This document shows positions 1-6,888 of a DNA stretch of 15,968 nt, one piece after another. Every line of letters begins with the position of its first letter. Position 1 is the stretch's first letter. The notes beneath the pieces are model-generated. The model saw only the letters and a list, made by a program, of their open reading frames with translations. It did not search any database and was not told the DNA's origin. A program made the position numbers and the translations under genes. Source of the DNA: an uncultured Oscillospiraceae bacterium (GTDB taxonomy: Bacteria; Bacillota; Clostridia; Oscillospirales; Ruminococcaceae); contig CAJTVI010000060.1 of assembly GCA_910579545.1 (NCBI GenBank), positions 1-15,968 on the forward strand. Direction: 5' to 3'.

Positions 1-104
1 CCTGTTGCCTTGAGAGACTGCTCCCACGCCCCCTGCCGGCGGATTTCTCTCCCTGGTTTGGACACTCCCCAGGGCCGCCGGGGATACCATTTGCGCCCTG
101 CTTT
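1..104. other. Left edge, no gene recognised
   Basis: I see no convincing coding signal here. The only open frame beginning in this stretch is rich in Arg, Gly and Pro, and it runs straight through the hairpin at 120-142 and the start of the MmcQ/YjbR gene, which marks it as a GC-driven shadow. The stretch could be the 3' flank of a gene lying outside the window. Confidence 0.4.
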
Positions 105-113
105 TGGTATAAT
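105..113 (+). promoter_or_regulatory. Extended -10 promoter for the MmcQ/YjbR gene
   Basis: The nonamer TGGTATAAT is a perfect extended -10 element (TGnTATAAT). I see no good -35 hexamer at the usual distance, which is tolerated when the TGn extension is present. It reads toward the gene starting at 185. The predicted transcript would begin just before or inside the hairpin at 120-142, so the hairpin would sit in the leader. The same nonamer is the -10 of the solute-binding-protein promoter at 8277-8285. Confidence 0.5.
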
Positions 114-119
114 AAAAAG

Positions 120-142
120 GCCCCCGGCAGCCTGCCGGGGGC
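120..142 (-). terminator. Intrinsic terminator, minus strand
   Basis: GCCCCCGGC (120-128) pairs perfectly with GCCGGGGGC (134-142) around a 5-base loop. On the minus strand the stem is followed by CCTTTTTATTATAC, a normal U-tract, while the plus-strand side has no T-run. It therefore terminates leftward transcripts. The only leftward genes in the window are those of the lyase operon ending at 584, so this is the most likely end of that transcript, about 440 bases beyond the last stop codon and antisense to the MmcQ/YjbR gene. Confidence 0.65.
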
Positions 143-184
143 AGAGGGGTCAGAAAACAAGAATCTGCGGGGGAGGGCGAGCGC

Positions 185-624
185 ATGGCGGACAGCATGG
201 CCGGCGCGCAGGCCGGCACAAACCAAAAGGCGCGCATCGTGCAGCTGATTTGGGAGCGGTACGGCGCAGAGGAGGAGCACCCCTTTAAAAACGATACGGC
301 CAGCGCGGTGTTCCGCTGCCCGCGCAACCAAAAGTGGTTCGCGGTGCTGCTGCGCATCCCCAAAGCAAGGCTGGGCCTTGCCGGAAACGCGCCGGCCGAG
401 ATCCTCGACCTCAAGTGCGACCCCATCCTGGTAAGCTCGCTGCAGCGCGGGAGCCGGGCTTTTTTAAGGCCTACCACATGAACAAGGACGCCTGGATCAC
501 GGTGCTGCTGGACGATACGGTGCCGGACGAGCGCATCGCCTTTTTGCTGGATCTGAGCTACGAGGCCGTCGCGGCCAAAAAGCCTACCAGGCAAGGCAGA
601 GCCCCTCGGGGGCGTCGGGGGTAA
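185..624 (+). pseudogene. Frameshifted MmcQ/YjbR family protein
   Basis: The first frame (185-481) carries the N-terminal part of the MmcQ/YjbR fold: an amphipathic helix with a YGAEEEHP turn, then AVFRCPRNQKWFAVLLRIP and DLKCDP, all family hallmarks. The rest, with YHMNKDAW and VPDERIAFLLDLSYEAV, continues in the other frame and stops at 622-624. The break falls near 446-453, where one missing base (CGC GG- GAG) would restore a protein of about 146 residues with the usual spacing between the CDP and YHMNK motifs. A GGGAGGG ribosome site at 171-177 supports the ATG at 185. Family members are small double-wing proteins, described as MmcQ-like or DNA-binding-like, of poorly defined role. The last 41 bases overlap the convergent lyase gene, so the tail (KKPTRQGRAPRGRRG) is antisense to it and looks non-native. 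A true mutation and a sequencing or assembly error cannot be told apart here. Confidence 0.8.
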
Positions 625-2557
625 ACACCAGCACCCGGCCCCAGCCGCGGTAGCCGCCGGCGCAAAGCTGGTCCACCCCGCCCGCCAGTTCGGCGTGGCA
701 GAACAGTACCACCGCGCTCTGGCCGCCCGCCTCAAGCTGCACGGCCTCGGCCACGCTGGGGGGCACCGGCTGGCCGCCGGCGGCCCGGCTTACCGGGATG
801 CGCCGCGCGGCGAGCGGCTGCGGCATCTCTTCGCCCATCCACAGCATGTGCAGCAGGCTGGCAAAGCCTGCTGTTTCTTTTTGCACGGTCAGCGCGTCGC
901 CCTCCTCCAAAAGGTTATACTGGCGGGAGTAGGGGGCCCTGTGCAGGGCGCAGGCCGCGCCGTCCAGGTTTTGCAGCACCGCGCGCGCCCGCCGGCCCTG
1001 CCAGGTTACCCGGCCGCCCTCCAGCCGGCACTGGCCGGGCCCAAAGTGGAAGTTCGCCTCATAGGTGTGGGGGGAATCGTCGGCCGTGTAAAAGGCGTCG
1101 CAGATCAGCGCCGCGCCCAGCGGCTTTAAAAAGACCAGCTGCCGCCCGGCGACCACCCCCCGGCCCAGATAGCCCAGGTGCATGCCGGCCACGGCGTCGG
1201 TAAAGGGGGTAAAGCAGTGCTCACCCTTGAGGGGCCAGGCCGCGGCCGAATAGGCCCAGCTGTCCTTGTAACAGGTAAAGTCCTGCCCGTCCACCCGGGT
1301 GGTGTTGTGCGCGGCCGGGCTTTTAAGCTGGGCGCGGATGGGGCTGTCCACATAGGTGTACCGGCCGGGGTCGATCAGCACATCCTCGCCCAAAATGCCG
1401 GCGCCAACATGCAAAAGGTCGGCGTGGCCGTGGCCCGAGCCCAGGAAGCCGCAGTGGAAGTGCAGGTAGCCGGCATCCGGCCCAAAGCCGGTGCGCAGCA
1501 GGTAGTTGCCGCTGTCCGGCAGGGCGGTGCTGGCGCAGCCGGCCCTCCGGGGGGCAATGGCCTTGTAGTCCGGCTCCTGCTCGGGGCCAAAGTCCCAGTA
1601 ATTTTCCTCAAAAAAGTTTTCGCCCGCCGCGGCGCGCAGCGCCCCGTCCTCAAACAGCAGCGCCCCGGCCGCCAGCAGGTCCCGCGCGTCCAGGTCGTCG
1701 CTGTCCGACTGGCAGACCAGCCGCCCCGCCGGGGTCAGCCAGGCGGCCAGCGCGGCGCACATCCGGTGGGTGCTCTGCACCAGGCGCGCCGGCAGCGGGA
1801 TGCCGTGGATGTGGGCGATCAGCAGGGTGTCCAGCGCCGCGTGCAGCACCTCGCAGTGGTACATGGGGCTCTGCTCCCAGTGGCTGCCGTCCCGCAGCAC
1901 GGCGCGGTGCAGGTTCTCGTCCAGCCGGGCAATGGCGAGGCTGCGCCAGTCCTCCCGGCCAAGGTAGACCCCCGCCAAAAACAGGCCGTGGTCCTGCAGG
2001 ACCCCCCAGTTGGACAGCTCGTGGAAGGTCCCATGGCTGCGGCAGAGGTATTCGCCGTGGATCTCAAGGCAGCGGTCGATCTTGGCCTGCAGCTCCGGGT
2101 CCACCGCCCCGCTGCCCTCAAACAGGCCCAGCGCCCGCAGCCAGTTTTCGCAGCGCAGCCCCGCCTCAAGGCTGCGCCAGGTCGAGCCGCCGCTCTCCTC
2201 ATTGAGGGGCACATGGTCGATCCAATGCCCGATCAGCCGGGCAAACTGGGCGGCGTACCGCTCTTCGCCGGTGTACCGCCAGGCCTTGCCTAAGTTGACA
2301 AAGCCCGAGTGCCGGTTCATGGCGTAGAGCCATTCGGGGTCGCCGGCCGGGATATGCGCCCAGTCGATCCCGTTTACGTCCGGGCCAAACTCCACCGGCT
2401 CGTGGGTGCGCTCCATCTCCCAGTGATCCCGGAACAAAAAGCGGTTTTCGCACACGTCATCCGCGATCGAGATGCTGCGCGCGGCATCCTCCGGGCAGTG
2501 CTTTAGGCAGGCGGCGGCCGCCGCGGCGGTGTTTTGGCACCAAAAACCCTTCAGCAT
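584..2557 (-). CDS. Heparinase II/III family polysaccharide lyase (PL12-like), cytoplasmic
   Basis: This 657-residue protein is predicted to cleave uronate-containing polysaccharides by beta-elimination, leaving a 4,5-unsaturated uronate at the new end. Residues about 30-330 form a helical toroid of the heparinase II/III N-terminal type: GIDW near 63-66, WLYAMNRH near 76-83, HWIDHVP, and TWRSLEAGLR near 126-135. The remainder is the beta-sandwich domain. Candidate active-site residues are Asn183 in SNWG, Tyr233 in EQSPMYH, and His376/His378 in GHGHADLL, with a conserved AHNTTRVDG near 416-424. This order resembles heparinase III (PL12), but the exact PL family is inference. There is no signal peptide, so it acts inside the cell on imported oligosaccharides. 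The ATG is preceded by AAGGAGG that overlaps the stop codon of the GH88 gene 12 bases upstream, indicating translational coupling. It is the last gene of the leftward operon. Confidence 0.88.
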   Translation of the reverse strand: MLKGFWCQNTAAAAAACLKHCPEDAARSISIADDVCENRFLFRDHWEMERTHEPVEFGPDVNGIDWAHIPAGDPEWLYAMNRHSGFVNLGKAWRYTGEERYAAQFARLIGHWIDHVPLNEESGGSTWRSLEAGLRCENWLRALGLFEGSGAVDPELQAKIDRCLEIHGEYLCRSHGTFHELSNWGVLQDHGLFLAGVYLGREDWRSLAIARLDENLHRAVLRDGSHWEQSPMYHCEVLHAALDTLLIAHIHGIPLPARLVQSTHRMCAALAAWLTPAGRLVCQSDSDDLDARDLLAAGALLFEDGALRAAAGENFFEENYWDFGPEQEPDYKAIAPRRAGCASTALPDSGNYLLRTGFGPDAGYLHFHCGFLGSGHGHADLLHVGAGILGEDVLIDPGRYTYVDSPIRAQLKSPAAHNTTRVDGQDFTCYKDSWAYSAAAWPLKGEHCFTPFTDAVAGMHLGYLGRGVVAGRQLVFLKPLGAALICDAFYTADDSPHTYEANFHFGPGQCRLEGGRVTWQGRRARAVLQNLDGAACALHRAPYSRQYNLLEEGDALTVQKETAGFASLLHMLWMGEEMPQPLAARRIPVSRAAGGQPVPPSVAEAVQLEAGGQSAVVLFCHAELAGGVDQLCAGGYRGWGRVLVFTPDAPEGLCLAW

Positions 2558-2569
2558 CGGAATTCCTCC

Positions 2570-3724
2570 TTACCAGTACGGCTTCCAGTTTTTGCCAAGG
2601 CGGGTCAGCAGTTCCATATAAAAATAGTCGCCCCAGGTGTTGCACTCGTCCACCCCGCGGTCCTGGGGGATGGGGTTGTAGGGCGAGTTTTTGGCGTACA
2701 CCCCGTGCAGCAAAAGCCCGTTCGAGAGTTTGGCGTCCCGCACCGCGCAGCTTTCCCAAAGGGCCTGGGCCAATTTTTGGGCCATTTCGGTGTACCGGGC
2801 CGCCTCGCCGGCGGGCAGGTACTGGGCCATCTCCAGCATGCCGCAGGCCGCAATGGCCGCGGCCGAGGAATCCCGCGGCTCCTCCCCGCTGGTAAAGGTC
2901 AGGTCCCAGTAGGGCACAAGGTCGGCGGGCAGCCGCTGGATAAAGTATTCGGTCACATCCCGGAACAGGCCAATGCAGGCCTCGTTGCGGGTGTAGCGGT
3001 AGCTCAGGGCCATGCCGTACACCCCCCAGGCCTGCCCGCGGGCCCAGGCCGAGCCGTCCTTATAGCCCTGCTGGGTCGAGCCGCGCAGCGGCGCGCCGGT
3101 CTCGGGGTCAAAAAAGAAGGTGTGGTAGGTGGAATGGTCCGGCCGCACTAAGTTTGCCATGCTGGTTTTGGTGTGGGCCAGGGCGGCGGCGCGGTATTTT
3201 TCCTCGCCGGTCACCTCGCTGGCCCAGTAGAGCAGCGGCAGGTTGAGCAGGCAGTCGATGATCAGGCGGTAGTTGTCCTTTGCGCCAAGGGCGCCCCAGG
3301 CCTGCAAAAACTGCCCCTTTTGCTGGAAACGGCTCAACAGGTTGTCCGCCGCCAGCAGGGCGGCGGCCCTGCCGGTCTCGCTGCCGGTCAGCTTGTAGGC
3401 CGCCACGCAGGAGGGAGTGTACAAAAAGCCCATGTCGTGGTGGTCCACATCCACCCGGCGGCGGATGCGGTCCATAAAGCTGTCCACCTGGCGCAGGGCG
3501 GCGGCCTTAAAGGCGTCCTCTCCGGTGTGCTCAAAGGCCAGCCAGTAGCTGCCGGTGCAAAAGCCGGTGGTCCACTCCACATTTTCGGTGGCGGGGTAAA
3601 ACTGGTTTTGGCTGTTGGAATCCGGGAACTTCTCGGTAAACTGCGCAAGGTTGCCGCGCAAAATGCCGCAGGCCGCGTCCAGGGCCTGCTGCGCCCCGGC
3701 GGGGGTCATGGCGGGATGCTCCAT
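2570..3724 (-). CDS. Unsaturated glucuronyl hydrolase, GH88 family
   Basis: This 384-residue protein is a full-length GH88 (alpha/alpha)6 barrel. It removes the 4,5-unsaturated uronic acid from the non-reducing end of lyase products by hydrating the enol-ether double bond. The two catalytic aspartates of the family are visible: Asp97 in DHHDMGFLY and Asp157 in IIDCLLNLP. Other hallmarks are STYHTFFFDPETG near 198-210, STQQGYKDGSAWARGQAW near 216-233, YWDLTF, RDSSAAAI near 284-291, and the C-terminal WGDYFYMELLTR. I place it in GH88 rather than GH105 because the DHHDMGF and ARGQAW segments match glycosaminoglycan-type glucuronyl hydrolases. There is no signal peptide, so it is cytoplasmic. The ATG has AAAGGAG about 9 bases upstream. 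It follows the propeller gene by about 50 bases and directly precedes the lyase. Preference for sulfated or unsulfated disaccharides cannot be read from sequence alone. Confidence 0.93.
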   Translation of the reverse strand: MEHPAMTPAGAQQALDAACGILRGNLAQFTEKFPDSNSQNQFYPATENVEWTTGFCTGSYWLAFEHTGEDAFKAAALRQVDSFMDRIRRRVDVDHHDMGFLYTPSCVAAYKLTGSETGRAAALLAADNLLSRFQQKGQFLQAWGALGAKDNYRLIIDCLLNLPLLYWASEVTGEEKYRAAALAHTKTSMANLVRPDHSTYHTFFFDPETGAPLRGSTQQGYKDGSAWARGQAWGVYGMALSYRYTRNEACIGLFRDVTEYFIQRLPADLVPYWDLTFTSGEEPRDSSAAAIAACGMLEMAQYLPAGEAARYTEMAQKLAQALWESCAVRDAKLSNGLLLHGVYAKNSPYNPIPQDRGVDECNTWGDYFYMELLTRLGKNWKPYW

Positions 3725-3775
3725 CGGGTCTCGCTCCTTTCTGCCGGGCGGGGCAAACCGCCCCGGCGTCCGGCC

Positions 3776-4834
3776 TCAGCGCAGCGGGATGCAGAGGTTC
3801 CAGCTGCGGGTCATGGTCTTAAAGCCCGCCTCGCTGCCGTCGTTGGCCGCGGCAAAAAGGTGGGTGGCTTCGCCCTGTTTGTCAAACAGCAAAAAGGGCC
3901 GGTCCAGGTTGCCCATCACCCGCCGCCGGCCGTCCTCCCACAGGATCTCGCGGGTAAAGGCCGGGCGGCCGTGTACCTGCCAGTCCAGCCCATCCGGGCT
4001 GGATGCGTACACGGCCGAGCCGGCGTCGCCGGTGTAATGGCCGTTCCAGTCCTTTGCGATCATAGCATATCCGGCGTCGGTTTTCCAGAGGAACGGGTCC
4101 TCCAAAACCCCCTCCCCCTCAAACAGGGGCCGGCCGGTCAGCCGCCGGTACGGCCCGCGCCAGTGGCTGGCCCAGGCCGCGCCCAGCTTCATGCCGCTGA
4201 ACATTTCGTTGCCGGTGCAGCCGGTATAGGGGGGCTGTTTCCAGCTGCGGGTCTTGTAGATCAGCAGGCAGCTGCCGTCCGGGTGCAGGCAGGGGGCGGG
4301 GTTGGAGGTAAAAAAATCGTCAAACTGCCCCGGCTGCACGTCTAAGATGGGCCGGTCCGGCCGCTGCCAGGGGCCCAGGATGCTTTTTGCCGTGGCAAGG
4401 CCGATCCGCTTGTGCGCCCGGGCGCAGAGCCACTGATAGCTGTCGTGGTTTAAGCTGCCGTCCTCGGGCGGGTCGGGGTAGGGGTGGGTGGTGCCCATAT
4501 AAAACAGCAGCCAGGTATCGCCGTGTTTTTGGATCACCGGGTTGTGGGCGGCCCGGCCGTCCCACCAGCCCGCGCCCCGCGGCCCCAGCACCACCCCGGC
4601 AAACCGGTAGGGGCCCTCCGGGGTGGTGCTTACCGCCCGCACGATCTCGCTGGCCACCCCCCACCCCGGGTGGAAGGGCAGGCTTTTTTTCCAGCGGGAG
4701 GCAAACATGTGGTAAAGGCCGTCCTCGCCGCACACCACGCTGCCGCACCACACCCAGTACCCCTCCATGGCAAAGCCGCCGTTCAGCGGGGCGGGCAAAA
4801 AGTGCGCGCCAAGGTCGGATGCGTTGCGGTTCAT
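3776..4834 (-). CDS. Five-bladed beta-propeller glycoside hydrolase-like protein (GH43/GH117-like)
   Basis: This 352-residue protein has the blade repeats of the GH43/GH117/GH32-type propeller superfamily: GEDGLYHMFASRW (36-48), a WDGRAAHNPVIQKHGDTWLLFYMG segment (91-114), RIGLATAKSILGPW (143-156), SNPAPCLHPDGSCLLIYK (177-194) and EDPFLWKTDAGYAMIAKDW (245-263). Acidic residues in catalytic-type positions include Glu24, Asp92, Asp172/Asp173 and Glu245-Asp246, and His97 sits where GH43 enzymes carry the RDP motif. I cannot assign a numbered CAZy family or a linkage. The neighbours suggest it hydrolyses a sugar bond left after lyase and GH88 action. There is no signal peptide. The start has AGGAGG about 10 bases upstream and a strong stem-loop (4873-4934) just before it. 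Alternatives are an inverting phosphorylase-like fold or a sugar-binding propeller without catalysis. Confidence 0.75.
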   Translation of the reverse strand: MNRNASDLGAHFLPAPLNGGFAMEGYWVWCGSVVCGEDGLYHMFASRWKKSLPFHPGWGVASEIVRAVSTTPEGPYRFAGVVLGPRGAGWWDGRAAHNPVIQKHGDTWLLFYMGTTHPYPDPPEDGSLNHDSYQWLCARAHKRIGLATAKSILGPWQRPDRPILDVQPGQFDDFFTSNPAPCLHPDGSCLLIYKTRSWKQPPYTGCTGNEMFSGMKLGAAWASHWRGPYRRLTGRPLFEGEGVLEDPFLWKTDAGYAMIAKDWNGHYTGDAGSAVYASSPDGLDWQVHGRPAFTREILWEDGRRRVMGNLDRPFLLFDKQGEATHLFAAANDGSEAGFKTMTRSWNLCIPLR

Positions 4835-4872
4835 TCTGCGTGTTCCTCCTGCTGCGATACGATCGGCTGGGG

Positions 4873-4934
4873 GTGTTTGCCGGGTCCTGCCCCATGCAGC
4901 CCGGCGCTATGCGCCGCTATTGGCCGGCAAACAC
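4873..4934 (-). other. Intercistronic stem-loop between permease and enzyme genes
   Basis: The 11-base arms GTGTTTGCCGG (4873-4883) and CCGGCAAACAC (4924-4934) are perfect inverted repeats separated by 40 bases. The 40-base insert contains a smaller hairpin, GGCGC-TAT-GCGCC (about 4902-4914). No T-run follows on either strand, so this is not a normal intrinsic terminator. It sits in the 144-base gap between the second permease and the propeller gene of the same operon. An mRNA processing or 3'-end-stabilising element that uncouples transporter from enzyme expression is the likely role, by inference. Confidence 0.55.
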
Positions 4935-4978
4935 AAACAAAAGGTTCTTCTGCATATTTTTTCTTTGGCAGGGGCGCT

Positions 4979-5809
4979 TTAGCCCTTCAGGCCGCTGGTG
5001 GCAACACCCTGCACAAAGTATTTCTGGCAGAAGACGTACATCACCAGCACCGGGACCAGGCTCAGCACGCTGGCGGCCATGATCAGCTGGTAATCGGCGG
5101 AATACTGGCCCACAAACATCCGGATGCCGAGCGGGATGGTTTTGTTCGCCTCGGTGTTGAAGTAGATCATGGGGCCCATGTAGTCGTTCCAGATGGTCAC
5201 AAAGGTAAAGATGGCAAGGGTGGCCATCGCGGGCTTTGCCAGCGGCAGCACGATGCGGAAGTAGATGCCGTACTCCGAAAGCCCATCGATGCGGGCGGCC
5301 TCGAGCAGCTCGTTGGGGATGCCCAAAAAGAACTGCCGCAGCAAAAATACGCCAAAAGCGCCAAAGCTTTGCAGCAGCACATAGCCAAGATGGGAGTCTA
5401 CCAGGTGCATCCTGTTCATCATCATGTACTGCGGCAGCATAAAGGTCTGCCAGGGGATCGCGATGGTGGCCACATACCCCAAAAACAGGATGTCCCGCCC
5501 GGGGAATCTGCACTTGGTAAAGCCGTAGGCCGCAAAGCTGCAGGTGAGCAGCTGGATGATGGTTACAAGCACGGTCAGCTTGGCGCTGTTCCAGGTAAAG
5601 CGCCCAAAATCGACCTTTTGCCAGATCTGGATATAGTTCTCCCAGTGGAAGGTTTCAGGGATCCAGCGGATCGGGCTGGTAAACACCTCGGTCGAGAGCT
5701 TGAACGAGGCCGAAAGCATCCAGATCAGCGGCAGCAGGGTGATCACGGTCAGCAGGACCAGCAGGATATACTGGGCTGTGCGGGCCACATTATTCTTTTT
5801 TTGAACCAT
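4979..5809 (-). CDS. Carbohydrate ABC transporter permease, MalG type
   Basis: This is one of two membrane subunits of a CUT1-type importer in the cytoplasmic membrane. The 276-residue protein has six predicted hydrophobic segments (about 13-33, 76-98, 106-130, 141-163, 197-219 and 242-264). The cytoplasmic EAA loop EAARIDGLSEYGIYFRIVLP (170-189) docks the ATPase. The length and the short N-terminal tail are typical of MalG/LacG-type subunits. The ATG has AGGAGG about 8 bases upstream, and only 12 bases separate it from the first permease, so the two are coupled. The neighbouring lyases and GH88 indicate import of uronate-containing oligosaccharides. No ATPase gene is present in the window, so a shared MsmX/MsmK-type ATPase encoded elsewhere is likely. 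Confidence 0.95.
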   Translation of the reverse strand: MVQKKNNVARTAQYILLVLLTVITLLPLIWMLSASFKLSTEVFTSPIRWIPETFHWENYIQIWQKVDFGRFTWNSAKLTVLVTIIQLLTCSFAAYGFTKCRFPGRDILFLGYVATIAIPWQTFMLPQYMMMNRMHLVDSHLGYVLLQSFGAFGVFLLRQFFLGIPNELLEAARIDGLSEYGIYFRIVLPLAKPAMATLAIFTFVTIWNDYMGPMIYFNTEANKTIPLGIRMFVGQYSADYQLIMAASVLSLVPVLVMYVFCQKYFVQGVATSGLKG

Positions 5810-5821
5810 GATTCCACCTCC

Positions 5822-6742
5822 TCACATAAAGTCGTCAAACTTCTTTTCGATCCGGAACTGCAGCACCGTGACCGTGCCCACGATCAAAAACAGGATCATC
5901 GCGGCGGCACTGGCCGTACCGTAGTGCCAGTAGACGAAGGATTCGTTGTAGATATACATGCTCAGGAGGGTGGTGGCCGTACCGGGCCCGCCCTCGGTGA
6001 GGGCGAAGATCAGATCAAAGGTCTTGAAGCTGTTGATGGTCAGCATCATCAGCACAAAGAAGTGGCTGGGGATCAGCATCGGGAAGGTGATGCGCCAGAA
6101 CTGCTGCCACTTGCGCGCCCCGTCGATCTCGGACGCCTCGTAGAGGGTGGAGGGGATGTTCTGCATCGCGGCCAGGTAGATCACCATAAAGTAGCCCATG
6201 TTTTTCCATATACTCACAATGATCACGCCGGTCAGCGCCCATTCGGAGCTGGACAGCCAGCCGGGAAGATGCTCTTCGGCGACGCCCACAAAGGCCAGGA
6301 ACTGGTTGAGCGGGCCGCCGTTGCGCATGAACATGGCTTTCCAAACAGCGCCCACCGCCACCACCGAGGCCACATACGGGAAGAAGATGGCGCTGCGGAA
6401 AAAGGTCGTGCCCTTCAGCTTGTTGTTGAGGACGATGGCCAGCCCCAGCGCGGCCGCCGCGCTGATCAGCACGTTAAAAACGGTGTAGATAAAGGTTTTG
6501 CTGATCGACTGGCGGAAGACGCGGTCCTTGAAGATCTCGGTAAAATTGCCAAGGCCGGCAAAGGTCATGGCGTTAAAGCCGTCCCAGTCCATAAAGGCCA
6601 GCACAAACGAAAACACCACCGGGATCAGCACAAAGATAAGGAATCCGATAAAATTCGGCAGGATGAACGTGGCGCCAACCAGCGCATTCCGCTTTTTCAG
6701 CGACATACTGTGCCGCGCAGGGGTTTTTGCGGTCTCGTTCAT
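5822..6742 (-). CDS. Carbohydrate ABC transporter permease, MalF type
   Basis: This is the partner membrane subunit of the CUT1 importer. From the chosen start it has 306 residues, a short cytoplasmic N-terminus (MNETAKTP...), a first membrane segment near 23-50, further segments near 83-105, 115-137, 168-192, 225-245 and 278-295, and the EAA loop YEASEIDGARKWQQFWRITF (201-220) followed by PML. The frame stays open to a start at 6793, but that ATG lies inside the terminator-like hairpin at 6780-6811 and has no ribosome site. The ATG at 6742 has GGAGAG about 8 bases upstream, so I use it. The gene lies downstream of the binding protein, beyond that hairpin, and 12 bases before the second permease. 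Confidence 0.94.
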   Translation of the reverse strand: MNETAKTPARHSMSLKKRNALVGATFILPNFIGFLIFVLIPVVFSFVLAFMDWDGFNAMTFAGLGNFTEIFKDRVFRQSISKTFIYTVFNVLISAAAALGLAIVLNNKLKGTTFFRSAIFFPYVASVVAVGAVWKAMFMRNGGPLNQFLAFVGVAEEHLPGWLSSSEWALTGVIIVSIWKNMGYFMVIYLAAMQNIPSTLYEASEIDGARKWQQFWRITFPMLIPSHFFVLMMLTINSFKTFDLIFALTEGGPGTATTLLSMYIYNESFVYWHYGTASAAAMILFLIVGTVTVLQFRIEKKFDDFM

Positions 6743-6779
6743 ACGCGTATCTCTCCTTTCCAAAAGGCTTTCAAAACAA

Positions 6780-6811
6780 GGGGGCGGGAGCAAAATCCTG
6801 CTCCCGCCCCC
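6780..6811 (-). terminator. Terminator-like hairpin after the binding-protein gene
   Basis: GGGGGCGGGAGCA (6780-6792) pairs perfectly with TGCTCCCGCCCCC (6799-6811) around a 6-base loop. On the minus strand it is followed by TTGTTTTG, a U-rich tail. It also has T-run character on the plus strand (TTTTT at 6812-6816). It lies between the solute-binding-protein stop and the first permease start in the same direction. This arrangement is common in sugar ABC operons, where partial termination leaves more binding-protein mRNA than permease mRNA. No separate promoter is obvious between it and the permease. Confidence 0.8.
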
Positions 6812-6888
6812 TTTTTGGCTTAAATTTCAGTTATCCGATCGATTGCACAGGCAAAGCCCCGGCATCAAAGGACCCAAAAAATTTTGGA

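Noticed and set aside
10..288. Plus-strand open frame of 92 codons at the left edge
   Set aside because: It passes through the hairpin at 120-142 and overlaps the MmcQ/YjbR start in a different frame. Its Arg/Gly-rich composition and lack of a ribosome site argue against it.
1178..2293. Plus-strand open frame of 371 codons
   Set aside because: It is antisense to the lyase at 584-2557, with Val/Gln/Gly-rich low-complexity composition and no recognisable domain.
6743..6793. Upstream start for the first permease at 6793
   Set aside because: The ATG falls inside the terminator-like stem and lacks a ribosome site, while ATG 6742 has GGAGAG at good spacing and gives a normal N-terminus.
4484..6823. 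Plus-strand open frame of 779 codons
   Set aside because: It runs antisense through the propeller gene start and both permease genes, which have clear family motifs and ribosome sites. Its His/Gly/Gln-rich composition is typical of a GC-driven antisense frame.
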